From positions 1-64,000 of the forward strand of contig JBBPSI010000022.1 in assembly GCA_038093515.1 (NCBI GenBank): DNA of 64,000 bases, read 5' to 3'. Under the pieces are notes generated by a model, which saw nothing but the letters and a program-made list of their open reading frames with translations, had not been told where the DNA came from and did no database searches. Origin of the DNA: Butyriboletus loyo. Taxonomy: Eukaryota > Basidiomycota > Agaricomycetes > Boletales > Boletaceae. The translations under genes were made by a program, and so were the position numbers. Shown here one piece after another: positions 23,909 through 32,770 of the stretch (position 1 is its first letter; each line of letters starts with the position of its first letter).

Positions 23909-25621
23909 TCAATGTCTGCCACTTGGATTGGTTAGTGCCAAACACAACCCGCCACCTGGAGTCGCATCAATGATGACTAGACTCAAGCCTCGTGCAAGAT
24001 GAACAAACCTGATGATCATATCGCCGCGACCAATCGTCTTGCGGCCTTCCTGGATTGGCATACCTGCACCCTTGACGAGGACCTGGCCCTCCGTGGCCTT
24101 GTCATAAATCGGATAAGGCAAGGTAAAGGTAATTTCCTTGCCATCTATCCCTTGAATGCAGATTTCGCCTCCTTGGTCAGCGAGTGGATCAGCCCAGGGG
24201 ATGCAGACGTCCAGAAACAGGTCGTCCTTGACCCTAGAAAAACGTTCATCAGGAACTTCCTCGACTAGGAAGACCACATCTTGGAGCGTTCCGTCCTTGC
24301 GTTGATGACCTGTACGCGGACAAACGATCCTAGTGCCACTGCGCATGCCCGGAGGGACGACAATAGAGATTTCCACCTGCTCCGTTTGATGCGATAACAG
24401 TTCCCTCGTCACGAGGAATCGATAAGACGTTCCGTGGTACATCTCGTCAAGCGTCAAAGGGAGCGGGAAAATCCATTCCTTGGAGGCACCTCGAGGAGTG
24501 TTGATCGCACGAAGCGGCGAGCCATACTGGGTTGCATCTTGATCGTGAGGTAAGGCGTGCGGTGGCCCTTTTTTATCCTTCATGGTTCCTTTAGAGAGCT
24601 TGTGAACGAATTCGCTGATATCCAGAGTGAGCATTGTTCACATGCAGACAGACGGCAGTCCACACTTACTCTGCGAAGCCAACCTTGGGTGACTTGTGAA
24701 GGCGCCCAGACGGAGGTGGGACAACAGGCTTCGATGAGCGTGACCTACCGGTGCCGGTGCGGGATGTTCTCCCTGGGCGCGAATCGTGTTTTGTCCCGGT
24801 CGAGGCAGCGGAGGAACGGGTAGTCTTCTCAGAAGATTTAGAACGGACAGAGCCACTGCGATCCTCCGAACTGCGACTATGTGTCGATGCATCTGGTGCG
24901 GCTGAACGGGGAGGATCGCGTAGATGATCGTGTGACCTGGAGAACTTACGGCCGCTCCTCATCCGGTCAGAACTAGATTGTTTCTCATCCGGACCGGGCC
25001 TGGCTGGCCGCGGATGGGAACTGGGTTTCAGGTCTTCGGATGATGAAGCATGGGAGGGGGAGTGTGGAGATGACGGTGTCCTGGATTGAGTGCCGGATTT
25101 GGAAGTGTTCTTAATATGACCATCGGATGGTACGGAAGAAGTGGATTTTGAGGAGTGGTGGTTAGACCGCTTGCTTGAGTTGGAGCTCGCCGAAGGTGGC
25201 CGGCTTGATGCCTGAGCAGATTTTGAATGTGTATCAGAATGAGTGGGGTCAACGCTGCTGCCAGTAGGAACGTTGGTTGTCGAGGAGGTTTCCGTTGATG
25301 AGGAATGAGTACTTTCTTTGCCGTCCATCAGAGCGTGATACGCCTTGTTCACCTGTGCATGGATCATCATGAACGGAACAAGTGGTGATCTGTGACGAAG
25401 AACCCTACTTCAATAAACATTTGTGCTGCGGCTTCCTTTCCGACCAAATGGCGGTCTGGATGCCACTGCAGGACCTTGTTCCGACATTAGCTGGAAGAAC
25501 CACGCTGGTTGATACACGAGGGAGCACACACGAGTTTCTTGTATGCTGCTCTGATAACATCGTCGCTCGCGTCGCTGGTGAGCCCCAGGACTGCGTGATA
25601 ATCTTGTTTCATTGCGGGCAT
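23909..25621 (-). CDS. J-domain protein with long Ser-rich linker
   Basis: Five exons (25532-25621, 25409-25474, 25353 boundary to 24670, 24009-24614, 23909-23921) encode 485 residues. The N-terminal J domain reads DYHAVLGLTSDASDD, IRAAYKKL, WHPDRHL with the HPD that stimulates Hsp70, and NKAYHALMDG. Instead of the Gly/Phe region of class B J-proteins there are about 200 residues rich in Ser, Arg, Lys and Thr. The C-terminal half (IFPLPLTLDEMYHGTSYRF, VPPGMRSGTRIV, DLFLDVCIPWADPLADQGGEI, KGAGMPIQEG, GDMIIR) is the two-lobed substrate-binding region of Sis1/DNAJB1 proteins. The last exon is 13 bases and its splice is the least certain point. It lies in tandem with a more typical paralogue at 26671, so a local duplication with later divergence is likely. 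It should be an Hsp70 cochaperone; the basic Ser-rich linker may target it to nucleic acid or condensates, which is inference. Confidence 0.85.
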
Positions 25622-26131
25622 TGTCGGAACGAAGGTCGGGTGATGTGAATGGTTTTCGAGTATGCAACTGCAAGAGATGGCTGGGCCAGTGAGTAGAAAG
25701 CAAGCTCGCAGTGGGTTTTGAACGCACGATGAATATATAGTGAGCTCCGAGGGTCAAGAGCGATCAACTTGCACTACAATAGATAGATTCGCAAAAGCAA
25801 TCATAAAGCTTGCACGACATTCCTTTGCGCGACGGCCTCGTGTTCAGCACGTTTTGCTTGCCGGCGCTGGAGTGAGTAATCGTTCATTTGCGGTGGCGTA
25901 AGGACGATGAAACCATACAGCGTGGCGTGCTGGAAGTGATGAGCAAGTTGGAGGCAACCGTGAAGGCAGACGTTTTTGGGTAATCTTCGTTTCCCCCACA
26001 GGCACATGCGTCGGATCATACAACCACTGGATGAGCCAGAAGTGATCACACGAGGTCCGGAGGAGTCATAGTGACCAACTTCGCCGAGGAACGGCGCTTT
26101 TTGGGACGTTCATGTCTTTCATATCTGTGTG
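25622..26131. other. intergenic region with unresolved minus-strand frame
   Basis: 510 bp upstream of the first J-protein. A minus-strand open frame at 25801-26049, extendable upstream through PFLGEVGHYD, lacks an obvious start and known domain. It could be the last exon of a small gene or an untranslated region. Confidence 0.4.
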
Positions 26132-26595
26132 TCAAGTGACATCTATCAACTGATCCTTCCCTCCATAGATCGTTGGCCAGTTTGCGGTTTGTGGGTCGTG
26201 TCCAGTGGCGCCAACCAAAGCTTATCCAGCGACCAAGGCGTGTTTCAAATGCTCACCGAACCCGTAACTCGAGACCGAACAGTTCCTGGTTCTCCTTGTT
26301 CGAACGGGATCTGTTGTCTCACATGCTCATTCAGGCGCGGCCTCAGAGAGAGATTGGGGTTTAGCAGCCCGGAAATGCCACGATTTCTCAAAAGGGTCTC
26401 TAGACTAGTAGGCGGCGTACGACCCAAGAAGCCGTCCCAAGAAGCCGCTGTGGTTGATTGACCTGCTTCTGCTTCTTGGGTCTCTCGCACGATAAATATA
26501 AAGATGACACTTATTGTCGATAAGGCGTCGTTGAGTTGTATCTGGAAGTCATGCTTCGAGACGACAAGAACATCGTCCGTGTTGGCTCGGATCAT
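26132..26595 (-). CDS. small hypothetical protein, three exons
   Basis: Exons 26511-26595, 26262-26462 and 26132-26220 join to a 124-residue protein with GT-AG introns of 48 and 41 bases and an exact multiple of three. It starts MIRANTDDVLVVSKHDF, continues FLGRTPPTSLETLLRNRGI and RPRLNEHVRQQIPFEQGEPG, and ends ANWPTIYGGKDQLIDVT. Composition looks like a real folded protein, without signal peptide or membrane helix. I do not recognise the family. It sits between the two J-protein genes on the same strand. The frame also runs through the first intron, so an unspliced variant cannot be excluded. Confidence 0.45.
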
Positions 26596-26670
26596 ACTAC
26601 ATAAAAACGTGTGAGTATTAAAAGTACAATGCTATATCAGAGGGAAAAGAAGTCTCGGTGTCCGAAACGT

Positions 26671-27875
26671 TCATGTCAATATACGCCGAATAGCCTCTTT
26701 CTGCGAGGGAGTTAGGCGGTCTGGGAATTTAACGTCCCAACGGATGACCAAATCACCCTTCGTCTTCGGGCTTGCCTGTTTGCGAATTGGCATGCCCTCA
26801 TCGACAACCCTGGTCTCTTGACCAGGTTTTACTACCCCTAGAGGCAACGAGACCTGTACTTTGCGGCCGTCTAGCAACTGCACTACCTTTTTGGTGTCAC
26901 CGCCAGTCAAAGCGTCCACGAGGGGTATCTTTGAATTGCATACGAGGTCGTCTCCATCTCGGGTAAAGACGGAGTGGGGTTTCTCTTCAACGATGAAGAC
27001 GAGGTCTTGGGATTCGCCGCTTGGCTGCTGGTTGCCTGCGTGTGGGAAGCGGATCTTTGTGCCGCTCTTCCAACCGGGAAGAATTTGTACCTCGAGTACC
27101 TTTTCCTCCGTTGAGCCGTCGAGAAGCTTTCTGCTAACTTTGAGATGTTTGGTGGACCCTGAATAGAGGTCTTCTAAAGAAAGTTTGAGGGGACGGGTGA
27201 TCTCAGAAGGTTGAGGAGCTGGTGCGGATGTTGCGCGCTGTGATGTACGGCGAGGCATGCCGCCGGGCATACTTGCGAAGAAGGAAGCGGGGCCGTCACC
27301 AAAGCCGGATGACAATGACGGCCTTCCACCCATACCCATACCGCCCATACCACCCAAACTTGCAGAAAATATTTCTCTGTAAAGAGCGAGTTGGAAAGTG
27401 TGAAAACATGGGTGATGAGATGATACATACTCGAATATCCGCTCGGGATCGGATGGAGAAAATCCGCCACCACCTGGACTGGTGGTGAACGTGAATGAAG
27501 TGGCGCTGGGGAAGCCACCAAAGCCAGAGGGGCCAGCATCGGGAGGTGCGCCTCCGCTCTTGAGACCTTCTTCGCCGACTTGATCATAAATGGTGCGCTT
27601 GTTCTTGTCGCTGAGCACCTCGAAGGCTTCGGAGATCTAGGGGGGAGTGAGCGGTCGGATTTATTCACGGACGAAGAGACGGACCTCTTTGAACCTTTTG
27701 GATGCCTCCTCTGATCCTTGGTTTCTATCGGGGTGCCATCTCAGGGCCTAGGAGGATTGAGAAGGAGATGTGGGAGGGGGGGCAGGGTACGCACCATTTT
27801 CTTGTAGGCGCGTTTAATGTCATCGCCTGTCGCGGTACGGGGAACTTGAAGAATCTCGTAGTAATCTTTGCCCAT
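26671..27875 (-). CDS. class B J-domain cochaperone (Sis1/DNAJB1-like)
   Basis: Four exons (27795-27875, 27685-27747, 27431-27636, 26671-27376) encode 351 residues, the normal length of Sis1-type proteins. The J domain (1-70) reads GKDYYEILQVPRTATGDD, YKKMALRWHPDRNQG with HPD at about 32-34, FEVLSDKNKRTIYDQVGEEGL. A Gly/Phe-Pro-rich region (about 75-165) follows, then RPLKLSLEDLYSGSTKHL, ILPGWKSGTKIRFP, LVFIVEEKPH, LPLGVVKPGQ, GDLVIRWDVKFPDRL, the two client-binding lobes. It delivers substrates to cytosolic Hsp70 and starts ATP hydrolysis. The start codon is 94 bp from that of the divergent VTC1-like gene, so they probably share regulatory sequence. Confidence 0.95.
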
Positions 27876-27969
27876 GCTGGGGTTGGACAGAAAAGCGGAG
27901 GGGCGTTCGAATGACATCAGGGGGGGGTGTAACCGTGCGAACTTTTCTGGTTGTCCCACTTGCTCGAGC

Positions 27970-28668
27970 ATGGCACACAGCAGCGGCGTGTCCTGGTCTT
28001 CCTTCCTCCCCTTCTCCTCCTCTGCACTCGCCTCCCTCCCAGAAAACACTCCTCGCCCTTCTCGCTACACCAGGCAGGACGACACCCCACAGAACTACAA
28101 CGCAATCCAGCCCGTCGTTCGCGTGCCCCGCAAGGTCCCAACTGCTATCAAAGTCGAAGCCAAAGTATGGTTTGCCAACGAGCGAAGTCCGTCTCGCTCC
28201 CTCCCCACTTCTTCCCCTATTCATCTTCTTCCAGCCTGGCTTTCTTGGCTCAATGCTGCCATCCTCATCGCAACATTCGCCGTCGCCCTCTTCAACGCAT
28301 CTCGTGATGCCATCTCGCGCCGCTTTGCCTATGTGTATGCCGCCCTCAGCATCTGCGTCTTGGTACGTATCGACCCCTTCCTGAGCCTGTATATCCCTCA
28401 CAGCCTTTCAGATCTACGGCTTCTGCCTCTATCAGTCTCGCATCACCAGGATTCGCAAGCGTGATCCCGGCCACTATGGTCCGTGCTCCTCTCTACTCCG
28501 TTCAACCTAACCATAAGCTCTCTCACAGATGCTATCGCCGGTCCCATCGTCGTCAGCACCCTCCTTTTCGTGGCAGTGCTGGTCAATTTCGTCATTCGTG
28601 GTATGTATTACTCTTGCAGCTTGATCGCATTCTAATCATACACGGATCGCGCAGTGCACGAGCTGTGA
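27970..28668 (+). CDS. VTC1: Vtc1-like vacuolar transporter chaperone subunit
   Basis: Five exons (27970-28186, 28235-28362, 28412-28478, 28529-28600, 28655-28668) encode 165 residues. After a polar N-terminus of about 60 residues comes the family core VEAKVWFANERTWLSWLN, followed by three membrane helices (about AAILIATFAVALF, FAYVYAALSICVLIYGF, PIVVSTLLFVAVLVNFVI) with RITRIRKRDPGHYD between helices two and three. This is the DUF202/VTC transmembrane module. Yeast Vtc1 has essentially this module alone and helps form the vacuolar polyphosphate polymerase and translocation channel. No SPX or polymerase domain is present, so it is the small subunit. The stop at 28666-28668 follows VHEL; splicing past it would give a longer, less likely tail. 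It is divergent from the J-protein gene. Confidence 0.85.
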
Positions 28669-29497
28669 GTATTTCTTTCCCTCTTATTTCACTCTCTTAC
28701 AGTTTCCGTTTAGCCGTCAACAGCATGTTCCAATCCCAGGTTTGGCCTTGTTGCAACAACTCATGCCAAATTTCATACCATCTAAATAATCCTGTGATTC
28801 ATCTGAATGGCACAAGGAATTCCTCATTGTAGATCTCGTACCCTGGGTGGTTGGTTGTTTGCAGTTACAAGTGAAATACAAGCATCGTTCAGAATACGCC
28901 GTTCTACTGCTGCAAGCTCTGCACACAGCTCGCGTAAAATCAGGTATCTGTCAATCACATGTCTTTTGCCGCCTTGGTGATCAAACCCCAGCCAACTGAC
29001 GTCTCATGAGGATCACATCTGTCGCTTGAACAGCCTCGCTTCCTTTGCTATCCGGTGGCCATTTTATCATTCTGTGCTCGATGCTTTAGGATTTGCTTGA
29101 AAGCTTAACTAAGTCACCGCGAGCCATGTTCACCATCGTTTGTATAAAAAATCGATTGAGCGCAACAGTCTCGTTGGCGGCAATCAGAGTGAGGTAAAGC
29201 CGCCCTCCATTCACAATTCAAGACAAGGGCCACGCCAGAATATGACAGTGATCGGGCGTCACTCATTAGTCGCCTCGGCGTGCAACCTCTCTTGAACCTA
29301 CTCCTCGGGCAAGACCGCACAATTCCAGTAGTCTTATAGTACTTTTTCGAAGGAATACAGAAAAAATTCGCTCGCTCCACGTGCGCGCAAGCCCGATTTC
29401 CAACCCGAGGCGGGAGCTATACACCAACAGGCGGAATAAAACAAACGCAACACCGGAAAAAAAGAAGTGGACAACAGATGCTGTCGTCTCCAACAGC
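28669..29497. other. convergent intergenic region
   Basis: 829 bp between the 3' ends of VTC1 and DBP5. Short open frames only; the frame following the VTC1 stop has no domain. Terminators are expected here but no specific signal is clear. Confidence 0.5.
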
Positions 29498-31456
29498 TCA
29501 TTTCAAGGCCTTCTTCATTTTCTATGCACAGAAAGAAAACAAAAGACTGTCATCTTTCGAACGGATGACAAACGAAGAAAACATACATCTTCCATCGCAT
29601 CCAAATCATTTGTTTCAATGCGAATAATCTTCTTTCCAAGGGTCTTTTCGATCTCCTCCATCTGCAGCCATGTCTTCTGATCGTGGACAAAGTTGATCGA
29701 TATGCCTTTACGTCCAAAACGCCCAGTTCGCCCTGGATTGTCCGTCAGGATAAGACCAAGTCGCAGCACCAACCGACGTACCGATGCGGTGAATGTAGGT
29801 CTCGATGTCTGGTCTAACATCGTTTGATTGGGAATTTCCACGATCGTTCATTAGGGGAAGATCGTAGTTGACAACCATGTTCACTTGAAGAATATCAATA
29901 CCACGGGCGATGACGTTTGTCGTGATCAGGACTTTTTCCCGACCCTCTCGGAAGCTGTCAATAATAGCGTCACGCTCGGAAGCATCCTTGGCACCGTGAA
30001 GAGAGGCAACTTTGTGGCCCTCGACAGTCATTCGCTGTGAGATTCTGTCCGCGGTATGCCGATGCTAGGGATGGAAATATTCGCTTGAGCAGATCGGACC
30101 GTGGCAACGATCACTTACTCGACAGAAGATGATACTTTGACCGATCGTAAGCAACTGATACAGCGAGACTAAAATGTCGTATTTCTGCTCCTCGTCACGG
30201 CAATCCATAAAGAACTGGCGAATGCCCTCTACAGACAATTCCTCCTTTTGAAGCTCAATCTTGTTGGCGTTGGGAGCAAACTTGTTGGCAAAGTTCCGCA
30301 CGTGGTCGGGGAAGGTAGCGGAGAATAGAATGATCTGGGGGGGTTGCGTCCGAGGCAAGAGACTAGCAAGACAAGCTATCAGCAGAGTAGAAAGCGACTG
30401 TGTAATAAGATCACTTTTTGACTTTCAGCGTCTGATCCCCGAGACCGTCTTGGTCGAGCATGTTGTCAGCTTCATCGAGCACGAAAACTTTGATGCCTGA
30501 TGAGTCTATAACTCTCCGTTTGAGAAGATCAGTCATGGTGCCCGGAGTACCGACAATGATGTGTGCTGTTACCCTGGTAACATCTCTGGGAAGATTGTCC
30601 TTGATAGCGTATTCTGTCTGTACTTGAGTGAACTTTCCCATTGCCACTACGACCGACATGATTTGTCGTGCCAGCTCCCGCGACGGAGCGAGACAGATGG
30701 CCTAGAATAAAAAAAATCAGACCCATCTGTGAGATGTAATTTCGTCTCGCACTTGTGTCTTATTGAGCGAGAAATCCACCCTGCTTAGCATGGTAAGGAC
30801 GAATGCTGCAGTCTTTCCTGTGCCAGACTGCGATTGCCCAATCATGTTCTGCGGTCTAGGCAAGTGATGACGAATAGATGAATAAAGAAACCCATCCCGT
30901 GCATTGGTCAGTACGCACGGATTGGCAAGAAGAAGGGGTAATGCGCGTTCTTGAATTTTGGAAGGTTTCGAGAATCCCAACGCATATAGACCCTTGAGCA
31001 GATCTTGATGTCTGTGCAGGAAGACGTCTGAAAAATATGCTTGACATCGTTACTGATCGACTGACAGGCCCAACTCTTCAAATGATTTCACGCTGTACAG
31101 CGGAGAGTTTGGATCGGCCTGTTGATCTGCTAGCGTGACCTATGACGATTGATGGTGAATGGGCAACACACTGCACACGTGAGGCAGGTCCACTCACCGT
31201 AACCTCGAAAGTAGACGATAGGAGATCGGTGGCTTCTACAATGATGAACATTTTATGTATGAATATGAGAGAGTCATTCTGATATGCGCACCTGAACTAG
31301 CAGCCACCACGGCTTCAGGCTTCTGCGCTTCACTCTCTTTCTCTTCTGGCTTCGCAGTTGCTACGAATTGAATCAGCATCGTGGTTAAATGTTCAAACCC
31401 ATTTCGCTACCATCAGCCGTCTTGGGTGTGTAGAAACCTTCAGCATCCTTCTCCAT
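29498..31456 (-). CDS. DBP5: DEAD-box RNA helicase Dbp5 (mRNA export)
   Basis: Eleven exons (31411-31456, 31292-31360, 31198-31235, 31066-31139, 30919-31011, 30753-30855, 30415-30701, 30119-30362, 29782-30064, 29587-29732, 29498-29521) give 468 residues, normal for Dbp5/DDX19. All helicase motifs are present: Q motif [14 protein letters not shown], Walker [30 protein letters not shown] in [12 protein letters not shown] in [20 protein letters not shown] and HRIGRTGR. Dbp5-specific features are the [14 protein letters not shown] segment before the Q motif and the MVVNYDLP and C-terminal [20 protein letters not shown] segments. At the nuclear pore this ATPase remodels exported mRNPs with Gle1. 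Its start codon is 193 bp from that of the divergent NMNAT-like gene. Confidence 0.96.
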
Positions 31457-31649
31457 GATTCAAACGTTGACGGAGATGGAGTGTGCTGTGATTGTTCCGT
31501 TTGTTGAGACCGGACGCCTGACTCAGCATATCTCATTCATCTAATCTTATCTAGCAGACTCTCATCCCCTCGAACACCACCAGGTACGTCAGACTGTCGC
31601 AGACGGTACCGAGACCTCTCTCATAATCTGGAAGAAAATACTGCCTGTC

Positions 31650-32639
31650 ATGATCCACCCTCCTGCTCCCATCATCCCATCTGGTTTCGCCAGCCATGCG
31701 CTGCAGTTGCTTCAGAAAGTACAGCACGGAATATCACCCGTCGAGCTCGTCTACACGGCGCACGAACACTGGCCATTTCGACCCGGACAAACCACCCACA
31801 CCCGTCCCACGCTCCGCATATCCGTCCTCGATGCCTCGTTCAATCCCCCGACCCTGGCGCACTTGGCGCTCGCCAACTCTTTCCCACTGTCGGGGCCACC
31901 CTGGCGGTCTGCTGGGACCTCCCCTTCTGTAGAGCCATACGATGCGCACATGTTGCTACTCTCTGTCCGGAACGCAGACAAATTGTTGAAATCAGGAGAT
32001 GCGACATTCGTTCAACGCCTCGAAATGATGCGTCTCCTCTCTCACGACGTTCGTTCCACCGACACTGCAGATTCAGGTGACGAATCATTACAGACGAGCG
32101 GCAACGTTGCGATCGGGATCATAGATGAGCCGACGTTCGTCGGGAAGTCGACTCTTTTACTTCGGTTCCTCCGGACAAGGCTGGCTACAGTCGTCGAGTC
32201 CTCTCATTCACCCAGCAGTATATCCGATGAACGAGACGTATCCTGCTCATTTCCCTCGCCGAAGCTGACATTCCTTTTGGGTTTCGATACATTCGTCCGC
32301 CTTTTCTCTCCCAAATATTATCCCTCTGAACGGGCTATGGTCCAGATGGTCCGGATATTTCTCTCTTCAGATCAAGAAGATTGTCGCATCGTGTGCGCCT
32401 ATAGGCGGAGCGCCAGCGCTGACAAGATGACTCAGGAAATTCAGAACAAGCTGTTTGAAGTAGCACACGAATTCATAACAAGTTGCCGTATATCATTTAT
32501 CGACATTGGTGCCGAGGAACAAACCTACAGCTCGAGCGAAGTAAGAGCCAAAGTCTCAGGAAGGGATGGGACATGGAAGCGGCCGGTCACAGATGCGATC
32601 GCCAACTACATCATCAAGCGAGGGATCTATTCAAGTTAG
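31650..32639 (+). CDS. NMNAT-like nucleotidylyltransferase (POF1-like)
   Basis: A single-exon gene of 329 residues. The nucleotidyltransferase fold signature is seen at residues 61-75, DASFNPPTLAHLALA, equivalent to the GxFNPPHxGH nucleotide-binding loop, and at about 295-305, TYSSSEVRAKV, the counterpart of the ISSTxIR motif. Between them LTFLLGFDTFVRLFSPKYY and RIVCAYRR fit the NMN/nicotinate-nucleotide adenylyltransferase family. The loop has Thr-Leu-Ala-His where classical NMNATs have His-x-Gly-His, as in the fungal POF1-like branch, so NAD synthesis is possible but substrate is uncertain. Unlike its neighbours it has no intron. It converges on the FAS gene 131 bp downstream. Confidence 0.8.
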   Translation: MIHPPAPIIPSGFASHALQLLQKVQHGISPVELVYTAHEHWPFRPGQTTHTRPTLRISVLDASFNPPTLAHLALANSFPLSGPPWRSAGTSPSVEPYDAHMLLLSVRNADKLLKSGDATFVQRLEMMRLLSHDVRSTDTADSGDESLQTSGNVAIGIIDEPTFVGKSTLLLRFLRTRLATVVESSHSPSSISDERDVSCSFPSPKLTFLLGFDTFVRLFSPKYYPSERAMVQMVRIFLSSDQEDCRIVCAYRRSASADKMTQEIQNKLFEVAHEFITSCRISFIDIGAEEQTYSSSEVRAKVSGRDGTWKRPVTDAIANYIIKRGIYSS

Positions 32640-32770
32640 AATAGGGAACATTAAAGGAATCTATTCTGGTATTCCGTTCATGCTACTATGACAGAAATAC
32701 GCGTTTAACAAGTGAATGCTACTCGGAATACATACACGCCGCATCAAGCACGGGTATTATGACAAAGAAA

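Noticed and set aside
23887..23921. Alternative C-terminus WQTLKKALNIDG for the first J-protein
   Set aside because: It reads well but cannot be joined in frame to the preceding exon with any visible GT-AG pair; a 13-base last exon fits instead. Left as an uncertainty.
25801..26049. Possible COX20-like or other small mitochondrial protein on the minus strand
   Set aside because: Resemblance was limited to basic residues near the end; no start codon or membrane pattern supports it.
26290..26330. TTCGAAC string resembling a tRNA T-loop
   Set aside because: No matching acceptor, D or anticodon stems around it, and it falls inside the small three-exon gene model.
28669..28832. Longer VTC1 tail by splicing past the stop
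   Set aside because: A GTGAGT overlaps the stop, but the added sequence has no resemblance to Vtc1 proteins, which end soon after the third helix.
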